49,753 bases of DNA from Williamwhitmania sp. (GTDB lineage: Bacteria > Bacteroidota > Bacteroidia > Bacteroidales > Williamwhitmaniaceae): contig DATKVT010000102.1 in assembly GCA_035529935.1 (NCBI GenBank), positions 1-49,753 on the forward strand, read 5' to 3'. This document shows positions 16,159-22,748 of this stretch, one piece after another. A model generated the notes under the pieces. The model was not told where the DNA came from. It did not search any database and saw only the letters and a program-made list of their open reading frames with translations. Position 1 is the first letter of the stretch. Each line of letters opens with the position of its first letter. The position numbers were made by a program, and so were the translations under genes.

Positions 16159-16423
16159 TCAGGGAAAAATTCTGTAGATATCTTTTCTGTGAACTACACG
16201 GGCAAACTCAACTGTGGCGTGTTCAATAAAAAGGCCAATTCTGTAGTCGCCAATTCTAATCCTGTATACGTTTTTATATCCTTTTCAACTTCTTTAGGTT
16301 TGTAATATCGGTTAACCTTGTTGCCCGCTCTACTTCTGCGATAGCATTAATAACATCTACCTTTGCCGAAGTGGTTAACTTGCCGATATCCCTGTTAAAG
16401 CTGGTAAGGAATTCAACTTTTAT
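16159..16423 (-). pseudogene. RelE/ParE-type toxin, frameshifted remnant
   Basis: Two frames together spell a typical small RelE/ParE toxin. The first begins KVEFLTSFNRDIGKLTT and runs to LKKLK; the second continues KGYKNVYRIRIGDYRIGLF and ends RKDIYRIFP before a TGA at 16159. The switch falls in a run of four A at 16282-16285, where one extra A puts the frame out. The expected start codon, overlapping the antitoxin stop, is ATA instead of ATG. The family cuts mRNA on the ribosome or inhibits gyrase. Two defects together suggest a dead gene, but a homopolymer sequencing error remains possible. Confidence 0.8.
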
Positions 16424-16641
16424 TTACCAAGACATTTCATTACAGTTTCCCTCGAAACCTTTTCATTTCGATCCACATTTTTCATCATTTCAATGAGTCC
16501 CAACTCTTCCTTCTCTTCATCAGTAAGGATTGCGGAGGCAATATTCATGCGACGAAGAATTTCTTTGATTAGGTCGAGCTCTTCCTTGTTCTTTGGGGTT
16601 ATAATGATGGAGTTCATGGCTTTTGGTGCTTTAATGATCAT
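16420..16641 (-). CDS. Antitoxin-like protein of a type II toxin-antitoxin pair
   Basis: Up to 73 residues; a shorter form from ATG 16617 begins MNSIIITPKNKEELDLIKE. The sequence is charged and helical, with ILTDEEKEELGLIEMMK and a C-terminal RNEKVSRETVMKCLGK, like the small antitoxins paired with RelE/ParE toxins in Bacteroidota. Its stop codon overlaps the would-be start of the broken toxin gene, the usual antitoxin-first order. No clear DNA-binding fold can be assigned from the sequence alone. Confidence 0.7.
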   Translation of the reverse strand: MIIKAPKAMNSIIITPKNKEELDLIKEILRRMNIASAILTDEEKEELGLIEMMKNVDRNEKVSRETVMKCLGK

Positions 16642-16754
16642 AGGAAATATACAAACTTTTGGCCTACCAGCGGGGTGACATGTTTGGTTCCAAGGGTTCG
16701 GTTCTGACTTATATGCAGAACGGAAGCGTTATCATCGGTCAAAAAGTTTTTTAC

Positions 16755-16762
16755 TATATTTA
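16755..16762 (+). promoter_or_regulatory. Candidate -7 element (TATATTTA) before the orphan secreted protein
   Basis: TATATTTA differs from TAnnTTTG at the last base. It lies 55 bases before the ATG at 16818. It is a weak prediction based only on position and similarity. Confidence 0.3.
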
Positions 16763-16817
16763 CGCTAGCACTTGGTTCTTGCTTGTGTTCTAATACGTTT
16801 CTTAATAATAATCGCCT

Positions 16818-17327
16818 ATGAGACTCATACTAGCTGGCATATTGCTTTTTGTTGCCAATTCTGTATTGGCGCAAAATAGGGAATCGCTCATTGTTGCCAC
16901 CGACAGGCTCACGGACAGCCTATGCGTATTAGATTCCATCGATGGCAGTCGAATGCTGCAGGTTTTTCAGGTCAAATGCGATACCAACGATTTTGTATTT
17001 ATGGGAATGCTGGTGCTGCCATCTTCAAAAAAAATTGTCAGCCTATTTTCGGAACGCAACTCTTCTGAACATCTTACCCGATACTACTACTACGATTTTG
17101 TTACAAAGCGCCTTTACGTTACGCCATATTTCAGTGAAGCCGAAGTGCCTAGTTTCTTTTCGCTCGATGTGGCTAAGCAGGAGCTGTTTTACGTCTCGAT
17201 TCACCGCAAGGAGCCTGGAACTTTTCTGAAAAAGAGTGTTTCCGTGGCCAGCTGTGACAATGCCATTAGCTATAAGAAATTCGAGGCAAGGTATAAACCC
17301 ATCAAGAGGATCGCGGTACCGAGATAG
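16818..17327 (+). CDS. Hypothetical secreted protein
   Basis: 169 residues that I do not recognise. A clear Sec signal peptide (MRLILAGILLFVANSVLAQ) predicts export. The mature part has two cysteines early (Cys36 in DSLCVLDS and Cys54 in VKCDTND), one late (SVASCDN) and an aromatic run RYYYYDF. It ends KRIAVPR. It stands alone on its strand between the broken toxin-antitoxin pair and a repeat-rich gap, so it may belong to a recently changed part of the chromosome. Confidence 0.65.
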   Translation: MRLILAGILLFVANSVLAQNRESLIVATDRLTDSLCVLDSIDGSRMLQVFQVKCDTNDFVFMGMLVLPSSKKIVSLFSERNSSEHLTRYYYYDFVTKRLYVTPYFSEAEVPSFFSLDVAKQELFYVSIHRKEPGTFLKKSVSVASCDNAISYKKFEARYKPIKRIAVPR

Positions 17328-17374
17328 GCGTTAACCGGGCTGAATGTGTTTATGTAGGAGCGATAGTTTTAATA

Positions 17375-17525
17375 GTTACAAGTGACAGAAAAGTGACGAG
17401 TAACGAAAAAATCGGAAGACAGGAGACCGAAGTTTTGCGGCTGCCATCTACCTCTTTAATCCCTCTGTGTAACTCAGTGAAAACACGGTGTAACTCTGTG
17501 TAGCTAGGAATCAGGAATCAAATCC
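17375..17525. repeat. Cluster of four word-like intergenic repeats
   Basis: The 221-base gap between the orphan secreted gene and ychF holds four different short-word repeats in a row: ACAAGTGACAGAAAAGTGAC with GAGTAACG (to 17405), CGGAAGACAGGAGACCGAAG (17413-17432), CTCTGTGTAACTCAGTG followed by GGTGTAACTCTGTGTAG (17461-17503), and GAATCAGGAATCAAATCC (17508-17525). Each is an imperfect tandem of a 5-12 base word, and each word differs. They are not coding, not palindromic and not CRISPR-like. Confidence 0.6.
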
Positions 17526-17548
17526 TATTCCCCTAACAACCTAAACTC

Positions 17549-18649
17549 CTATACGTTGAACCTAAAGTGCATAATGTCACCATCCTGCACCACGTATTCC
17601 TTGCCTTCAATGCCAATTTTACCGGCATCGCGGCATGCAGCTTCAGAGCCAAGGGTGGTATAGTCGGTATATTTAATCACCTCTGCCCTAATAAAGCCAC
17701 GCTCAAAGTCGGTGTGAATAATGCCTGCTGCCTGTGGAGCCTTGGTGCCACGGGTAAAGGTCCACGCCCTTGTTTCGTCGGGTCCGGTGGTGAAGTAGGT
17801 TTGTAGGTCTAGTAGCTTGTAGGCAGAGTGGATGAGCCTTGCAACGCCGGACTCCTCCAACCCAATTTCCTGTAAAAACATCTGTCGCTCCTCAAAGGTC
17901 TCCAGCTCGGCAATGTCGGCTTCGGTGGCGGCGGCAATAATGAGCATCTGTGCGTTTTCCTCCTCAATGGCCGACCTCACAGCATCTACATACTTGTTGC
18001 CTTTTAGAACGGAGCCTTCGTCAACGTTGCAAACGTATAGCACGGGCTTATCGGTAAGCAGCATGAGGTCGCTCACGAGCTTGCGGTCCTCCTTTTCGAG
18101 CTCAAGCACGCGGGCCGATTTGCCCTCCTGCAGCAGCTGCTTGTAGTGCATCAGAATATCGAGCACCCGCTTGGCGTTCTTGTCGCCTCCGGTTTTGGCC
18201 TGCTTTTCCACCTTGGCAATGCGGTTTTCCACCGTTTCGAGGTCCTTCAGCTGCAGCTCCATGTCGATAACCTCCTTGTCACGCAGCGGGTTGATGGTGC
18301 CATCGACGTGGGTGATATTGTCGTTGTCGAAGCAGCGAAGCACGTGGATAATGGCATCGGTTTCGCGGATGTTGGCCAAAAACTTGTTGCCCAAACCTTC
18401 GCCCTTGCTGGCTCCCTTCACCAACCCGGCAATGTCCACAATTTCCACCGTAGTAGGAATAATACGTGCGGGCTTGTCGATGGCAGCCAGCTTGTTGAGC
18501 CGCTCATCGGGAACGGTGATCACTCCCAGGTTTGGCTCAATGGTGCAGAACGGAAAGTTTGCAGCCTGAGCACGCGCATTCGAAAGACAGTTAAAAAGTG
18601 TGGACTTGCCCACGTTGGGAAGCCCTACTATACCACATTGAAGTCCCAT
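17549..18649 (-). CDS. ychF: YchF, Obg-family translation-associated ATPase
   Basis: 366 residues. The P-loop is GLPNVGKST (about 8-16), the switch region is VDIAGLVKGASKGEGLGN, and the fourth G-motif is NVDE in place of NKxD, the substitution that makes YchF prefer ATP to GTP. A coiled-coil insertion (about 125-190) and a C-terminal TGS domain ending EYVVQDGDIMHFRFNV complete the family plan. YchF (OLA1) binds ribosomes and influences stress responses. It is a single gene; a TAACTTTG box lies 26 bases upstream. Confidence 0.96.
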   Translation of the reverse strand: MGLQCGIVGLPNVGKSTLFNCLSNARAQAANFPFCTIEPNLGVITVPDERLNKLAAIDKPARIIPTTVEIVDIAGLVKGASKGEGLGNKFLANIRETDAIIHVLRCFDNDNITHVDGTINPLRDKEVIDMELQLKDLETVENRIAKVEKQAKTGGDKNAKRVLDILMHYKQLLQEGKSARVLELEKEDRKLVSDLMLLTDKPVLYVCNVDEGSVLKGNKYVDAVRSAIEEENAQMLIIAAATEADIAELETFEERQMFLQEIGLEESGVARLIHSAYKLLDLQTYFTTGPDETRAWTFTRGTKAPQAAGIIHTDFERGFIRAEVIKYTDYTTLGSEAACRDAGKIGIEGKEYVVQDGDIMHFRFNV

Positions 18650-18674
18650 TTTCGTATCAATATTTTCAGGAGCG

Positions 18675-18682
18675 CAAAGTTA
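18675..18682 (-). promoter_or_regulatory. Candidate -7 promoter element of ychF (TAACTTTG)
   Basis: On the minus strand TAACTTTG fits TAnnTTTG and is followed by CGC. It would give a leader of about 20 bases before the ychF ATG. No -33 element is evident. Confidence 0.5.
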
Positions 18683-18843
18683 GTTGAAAAAATGATAGTG
18701 AATAGATTAGCTTTTAAGATGGTTGTAGAAAACCGATTTTTTTCTGTGGGATTCGCTGGAAAAGAGCTAATTTTACAACCAAATTTTTCTAAGCTGGGAG
18801 AATTACTGCCGGCTTTATTTATGGTTTAACATTTTCTACATTA

Positions 18844-19689
18844 ATGGAAGACGTAGATAAGCTCAAAAAAATTGCATCTCAAGTTCGACGCGACATTGTT
18901 CGTATGGTACATGCTCAGGCTTCGGGACATCCCGGTGGGTCATTAGGTTGTGCCGATTTTATGGTTGCTCTTTACTTCAAGGTAATGAAGCACGATCCGA
19001 AGCATTTTGACCTCGACGGAAAAAATCAGGACCTGTTTTTCCTTTCCAACGGTCACATTTCGCCACTATGGTATAGCGTACTGGCACGCTCTGGTTACTT
19101 CGAAACGCGTGAACTTTCAACATTTCGACAAATAAACTCTAGGTTGCAGGGACATCCAACCACCGCAGAGCACCTTCCCGGTATTCGCATTGCTTCGGGT
19201 TCGCTTGGTCAGGGTCTTAGCGTGGCATGTGGTGCAGCATTGGCAAAGAAGATAAATGGCGACAAGAAGCTGGTATTCTCACTCCACGGCGATGGCGAAT
19301 TGCAGGAGGGTCAGATTTGGGAGGCCATGATGTTTGCCGCTCACAACAAGATAGACAACCTCATTTCCACTGTTGACTACAACGGAAAGCAAATTGATGG
19401 CCCTGTGGATAAGGTGCTATCTCTGGGTGACCTTAAGGCCAAATGGCTTGCCTTTGGCTGGGATGTGGTTGAGATGAACGGCAACGATATGGTAGACGTG
19501 CTCCGTGGCCTTAACGAGGCTAAGGTGAGAACAGGTAAGGGTAAACCGGTGGTAATCCTCATGAAAACGGAGATGGGAAATGGTGTCGACTTTATGATGG
19601 GCACGCACAAGTGGCATGGCAAGGCACCCAACGATGAGCAGCTGGCCAAGGCTTTGGAGCAACTTCCCGAAACTATCGGTGATTATTAG
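18844..19689 (+). CDS. Transketolase, N-terminal subunit
   Basis: 281 residues carrying the thiamine-diphosphate-binding half. HAQASGHPGGSLGCADFMVAL opens the active site, and HGDGELQEGQIWE (GDG at 149-151) is the cofactor diphosphate/Mg motif. The family moves two-carbon ketol units between sugar phosphates in the non-oxidative pentose phosphate pathway. The C-terminal half is a separate gene at 20184, and an unrelated gene sits between the two. Both halves would have to assemble for activity. Confidence 0.95.
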   Translation: MEDVDKLKKIASQVRRDIVRMVHAQASGHPGGSLGCADFMVALYFKVMKHDPKHFDLDGKNQDLFFLSNGHISPLWYSVLARSGYFETRELSTFRQINSRLQGHPTTAEHLPGIRIASGSLGQGLSVACGAALAKKINGDKKLVFSLHGDGELQEGQIWEAMMFAAHNKIDNLISTVDYNGKQIDGPVDKVLSLGDLKAKWLAFGWDVVEMNGNDMVDVLRGLNEAKVRTGKGKPVVILMKTEMGNGVDFMMGTHKWHGKAPNDEQLAKALEQLPETIGDY

Positions 19690-19745
19690 AGATTTTCTTT
19701 TGAGAGAATGGTTGTCATTATGGTAACCACAAAAAACTTATTGAG

Positions 19746-20144
19746 ATGAAAAATATTGTTGTTATTGCCCACGATGGGAAAAAGAACGATTTGGTTCAGT
19801 TCTTGAGCGAACGACGTGATTGGATTCAGGGGGTAAATCTCCTTGCCACGGGTCGTACGGCGGAGTTTGTGGAGGCTCAGGGCATCACAGTTAAGCATTT
19901 AAGTCCAGGTCTTTCGGGAGGATATATCCAAATTACCGACATGATTAATAACGGTGAGGTAGATATTGTGATCTTTTTCCGTGACCACAAGCTATACCAG
20001 CCACACCACGAGGATATTCGTAACTTGCTGGAGGCTTGCAACGTGAATAACATTCCGCTTGCCACCAACTATGCTAGTGCCGAACTTCTCATTCTTGGCC
20101 TGATTAAAAAGGAGGCCTCCGAGAGGTTGAAGAGCAAGGAGTAG
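19746..20144 (+). CDS. Methylglyoxal synthase-like protein lacking the catalytic aspartate
   Basis: 132 residues with the MGS fold: VVIAHDGKKNDLVQFL, LLATGRTAEFV, DIVIFFRDHK, NIPLATNYASAELLI. MGS turns dihydroxyacetone phosphate into methylglyoxal, a glycolysis bypass. Here the GGD motif that carries the catalytic base (Asp71 in E. coli) is GGY, with Tyr60, and the phosphate loop before it reads LSPGLSGG with one extra residue instead of LSGPMGG. ATGTTG is also altered to ATGRTA. I infer loss of the classic reaction and a possible sensory or regulatory use. It lies between the two transketolase halves on the same strand. Confidence 0.85.
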   Translation: MKNIVVIAHDGKKNDLVQFLSERRDWIQGVNLLATGRTAEFVEAQGITVKHLSPGLSGGYIQITDMINNGEVDIVIFFRDHKLYQPHHEDIRNLLEACNVNNIPLATNYASAELLILGLIKKEASERLKSKE

Positions 20145-20183
20145 TTGATTACTCCACCATGTTTTGATGAAAAAAAATTACTG

Positions 20184-21143
20184 ATGAAAAAATACGTTTC
20201 TACTGGATTAAAGGAGACAAGGGTTGGGTTTGGTGATGCGCTCACAGAGCTCGGGAAGACCAACCCAAATGTGGTGGGTCTCTGCGCCGACCTTATTGGT
20301 TCACTCAAAATGGAGGGGTTTATTGAGCACTGCCCTGAACGCTTTGTGCAGGTGGGTATTGCCGAGGCCAACATGATAGGTCTAGCTGCCGGGATGACTA
20401 TTGGTGGTAAAATTCCATTTGCAGCAGGCTTTGCCAACTTTGTAACGGGAAGGGTTTACGACCAGATTCGTCAGAGCGTTGCCTACTCAAACAAAAATGT
20501 GAAGATTGTTGGTTCCCATGCGGGAATTACCCTTGGTGAAGATGGGGCAACCCACCAGATATTGGAAGACCTAGGAATGATGAAGATGCTGCCAAACATG
20601 GTAGTGATCAATACCTGCGATTACAACCAGACGAAGGCAGCAACGCTTGCCATGGCAGAATATAAAGGGCCTGTTTATCTTCGTTTTGGCAGGCCAGCTG
20701 TTCCCAACTTTACTCCAGAAGATCAGGAGTTTGAAATTGGTAAGGCAGTGTTGCTAACCGAGGGCGAGGATGTTACCATTTTTGCAACTGGGCATCTGGT
20801 GTGGAAAGCTCTTGAGGCTGCAGAAATTCTTGCTGAGGATGAGATATCGGTGGAAGTTATCAATATTCACACCATTAAACCTCTTGATGAGAAGGCAGTG
20901 CTTCGCTCAGTTGGAAAAACTAGAGCGGTAGTTACAGCGGAGGAGCACATGATGAATGGTGGCCTAGGCGATAGCATTGCGCAGGTTCTTGGCCGTAAGC
21001 TTCCAACACCCATTGAAATGGTTGCGATTGATGATGTGTTTGGTGAAAGTGGAAAGCCGGAGGAGCTCATGGAGAAGTATCACCTCGACACCCCAACAAT
21101 TGTTGAAGCAGTGAAGCGTGTGCTAAAAAGAAAAAAACAGTAA
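20184..21143 (+). CDS. Transketolase, C-terminal subunit
   Basis: 319 residues from ATG 20184; an upstream in-frame start at 20145 adds 13 residues that do not look like the family. It has the pyrimidine-binding domain (ERFVQVGIAEANMIGLAAGMTIGG, with the catalytic Glu of the cofactor site in GIAEAN) and the C-terminal transketolase domain (VTIFATGHLVWKALEAAEIL, TAEEHMMNGGLGDSIA). It completes the enzyme begun at 18844. It is followed 16 bases later by the ECF sigma gene. Confidence 0.95.
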   Translation: MKKYVSTGLKETRVGFGDALTELGKTNPNVVGLCADLIGSLKMEGFIEHCPERFVQVGIAEANMIGLAAGMTIGGKIPFAAGFANFVTGRVYDQIRQSVAYSNKNVKIVGSHAGITLGEDGATHQILEDLGMMKMLPNMVVINTCDYNQTKAATLAMAEYKGPVYLRFGRPAVPNFTPEDQEFEIGKAVLLTEGEDVTIFATGHLVWKALEAAEILAEDEISVEVINIHTIKPLDEKAVLRSVGKTRAVVTAEEHMMNGGLGDSIAQVLGRKLPTPIEMVAIDDVFGESGKPEELMEKYHLDTPTIVEAVKRVLKRKKQ

Positions 21144-21159
21144 TACTCGCATCCGTTTG

Positions 21160-21708
21160 ATGACCGAATATTCCGATGCAAATATTGTAGAACTCTTTAA
21201 GAAGGGTGAAAGCAAGGAGAATGCTTTCACCCTTCTTGTGCAAAAGTATCAGGAGAGGCTTTACTGGCATATTCGGAGAATGGTGGCTGACCACGACGAT
21301 GCAGACGACATTCTGCAGAACACATTTTTAAAGGTATGGAGCGGATTAAATGGATTTAGGGAGGATTCTCAACTTTATACTTGGCTCTACCGCATAGCAA
21401 CCAACGAGGCGTTGACATTTTTGAAAAAGAAGCGATCGAACATCTTTTCTCCAATTGACAACATGGAGTATCAGCTGGGAAATTCGCTCGAATCTGATGT
21501 GTATTTCGATGGGGATGAGTTACAATTAAAACTACAGAAAGCAATTCTAAGGCTGCCGGACAAGCAGCGGTTGGTTTTCAATATGAAGTATTACGAGAAT
21601 ATAAAGTACGAGGCAATGTCCGAAGTTCTAAAAACTTCTGTTGGTGCGCTTAAGGCATCGTATCACCATGCTGTAAAAAAGATTGAGAAATTTATGGCTG
21701 AGGATTAA
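21160..21708 (+). CDS. ECF-type RNA polymerase sigma-70 factor
   Basis: 182 residues, with the start at ATG 21160 just after an in-frame TTG. Region 2 is seen in YQERLYWHIRRMVADHDDADDILQNTFLKVW; region 4 is LPDKQRLVFNMKYYENIKYEAMSEVLKTS with its helix-turn-helix GALKASYHHAVKKIE. It directs RNA polymerase to a small set of promoters in response to an envelope or cell-state signal. The next two genes look like its membrane regulator and a periplasmic partner. A perfect 15-bp inverted repeat lies inside the coding region at 21199-21237. Confidence 0.94.
   Translation: MTEYSDANIVELFKKGESKENAFTLLVQKYQERLYWHIRRMVADHDDADDILQNTFLKVWSGLNGFREDSQLYTWLYRIATNEALTFLKKKRSNIFSPIDNMEYQLGNSLESDVYFDGDELQLKLQKAILRLPDKQRLVFNMKYYENIKYEAMSEVLKTSVGALKASYHHAVKKIEKFMAED
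21199..21237 (+). repeat. Perfect 15-bp inverted repeat inside the sigma factor gene
   Basis: AAGAAGGGTGAAAGC, a 9-base loop, then GCTTTCACCCTTCTT. The arms are exact complements and fall on codon boundaries (codons 14-26 of the sigma gene). A hairpin of this strength 40 bases after a start codon could slow ribosomes or mark the RNA for cutting. No U-tract follows, so it is not a standard terminator. The function is inferred. Confidence 0.8.
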
Positions 21709-21755
21709 ACTATTAGTCAAGCCGGTTATCATAACAACAAAAGATTTACAGTGCA

Positions 21756-22220
21756 ATGAAAAAGCGTTTTAGCGGAGAAGAGGAGTTAGAAAAGGTGGTG
21801 GAAGGTTTTCCCAAAGGCAACCCTTATAAGGTTCCGGAAGGATACTTCAACGAGTTTCCGCGTAGGTTGAAGGAACAACTTAGCCAACCTTCTTTTATTG
21901 AAGTAACCCACAGGCCAAGCAGAAGATTTATTTACACTCAGCTGGCCTATGCTGCGGGTTTTGCCCTACTTATAAGCCTTGGATACCTTGGTTTACGAAT
22001 GATGGAGCCCACTAAAGTGACCCAGCCTGTTGCGAAGGTTACTGCTGTTAGGGAAAATGGAGTGTACATCGATTTTGATGAAGCATCGCTGATCGATGCG
22101 CTTCAGAATGATCATAATCAAGTTAAAACTACCGTTACCGACAACGCAACCAAGGATGCCATGATTCAATACCTCGTTGAGGATAATGTGGACTACACTA
22201 CGCTTGTTGAAAAGTATTAA
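21756..22220 (+). CDS. Probable membrane anti-sigma factor
   Basis: 154 residues. A cytoplasmic N-terminal part contains NPYKVPEGYFNEFPRRL, a motif seen in many small proteins next to ECF sigma genes in Bacteroidota. One membrane helix (about 61-80) is followed by a periplasmic tail. I do not see the zinc-binding anti-sigma motif. Its place directly after a sigma gene and ahead of a Spy-like protein suggests it holds the sigma factor at the membrane. This role rests on context and topology. Confidence 0.72.
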   Translation: MKKRFSGEEELEKVVEGFPKGNPYKVPEGYFNEFPRRLKEQLSQPSFIEVTHRPSRRFIYTQLAYAAGFALLISLGYLGLRMMEPTKVTQPVAKVTAVRENGVYIDFDEASLIDALQNDHNQVKTTVTDNATKDAMIQYLVEDNVDYTTLVEKY

Positions 22221-22230
22221 ATCCTTTCCG

Positions 22231-22689
22231 ATGAAAACATTAATGCGCATATTCCTAATTGCAACCATCATTTTTGCTGGGAACTCCACAAAAATAGTGG
22301 CGCAGGATAATCAGAATAAGGCTGAGCTGGTGAAGGCTCAAAAAATCGCGTTCTTTACTCAAAAGCTTAACCTTACTCCCGACGAGGCACAGCGTTTTTG
22401 GCCTGTTTACAATGAGTATTGGAGCCGAAAGAATATTATTATTGCCGACCGAAGGGAGACCATGGCTTACTGTCAGAAGAATTTGAGTCGTATGTCCTCT
22501 AAGGAGATTAAAGCCTACGCCGATAAGTATGTGGGTTTTCAGAAGAAGGAGGCTGATTTACTACTGGAGTTTAACCTGAAGTTTCAAAAGGTGCTTCCCG
22601 TGGAAAAGGTGATGAAGCTATATCAGGCCGATAACGACTTTAAGAATTGGCTGCTGCAGCAGATTAAAGAAGGCGGGAAAGATAATTAA
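22231..22689 (+). CDS. Spy/CpxP-like periplasmic protein
   Basis: 152 residues from ATG 22231. A signal peptide (MKTLMRIFLIATIIFAGNST) is followed by an all-helical mature domain with KLNLTPDEAQRFWPVYNEYW, which resembles the LTxxQ motif of Spy, CpxP and CnrX. These proteins sense misfolded protein or metal in the periplasm and control an anti-sigma factor or kinase. It starts 10 bases after the probable anti-sigma gene and ends the operon before a terminator. Confidence 0.75.
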   Translation: MKTLMRIFLIATIIFAGNSTKIVAQDNQNKAELVKAQKIAFFTQKLNLTPDEAQRFWPVYNEYWSRKNIIIADRRETMAYCQKNLSRMSSKEIKAYADKYVGFQKKEADLLLEFNLKFQKVLPVEKVMKLYQADNDFKNWLLQQIKEGGKDN

Positions 22690-22712
22690 GTAGAAGATAT
22701 TTCTATTGAAGA

Positions 22713-22742
22713 GGGCGATTCCTGAGGAACCGCCCTTTTTTA
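22713..22742 (+). terminator. Rho-independent terminator after the sigma operon
   Basis: GGGCG pairs with CGCCC, with an inner TTCC/GGAA stem and a 3-base TGA loop (one A/C mismatch between), followed by six T. It lies 24 bases after the Spy-like gene and just before the end of the converging hutH. Confidence 0.9.
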
Positions 22743-22748
22743 TTTGGT

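Noticed and set aside
16282..16285. Programmed ribosomal frameshift in the RelE-like toxin
   Set aside because: The A4 run is short, no slippery heptamer or stimulatory hairpin is evident, and the start codon is also damaged. Decay or a sequencing error explains it better.
17375..17525. CRISPR array
   Set aside because: Repeats are short, differ from each other and have no constant spacer length; no cas gene is present.
18146..18829. 227-codon plus-strand frame over ychF
   Set aside because: It is antisense to the conserved G domain of ychF and shows no recognisable protein sequence.
21199..21237. Intragenic terminator in the sigma gene
   Set aside because: The stem is strong, but no T-run follows on either strand, so standard intrinsic termination is unlikely.
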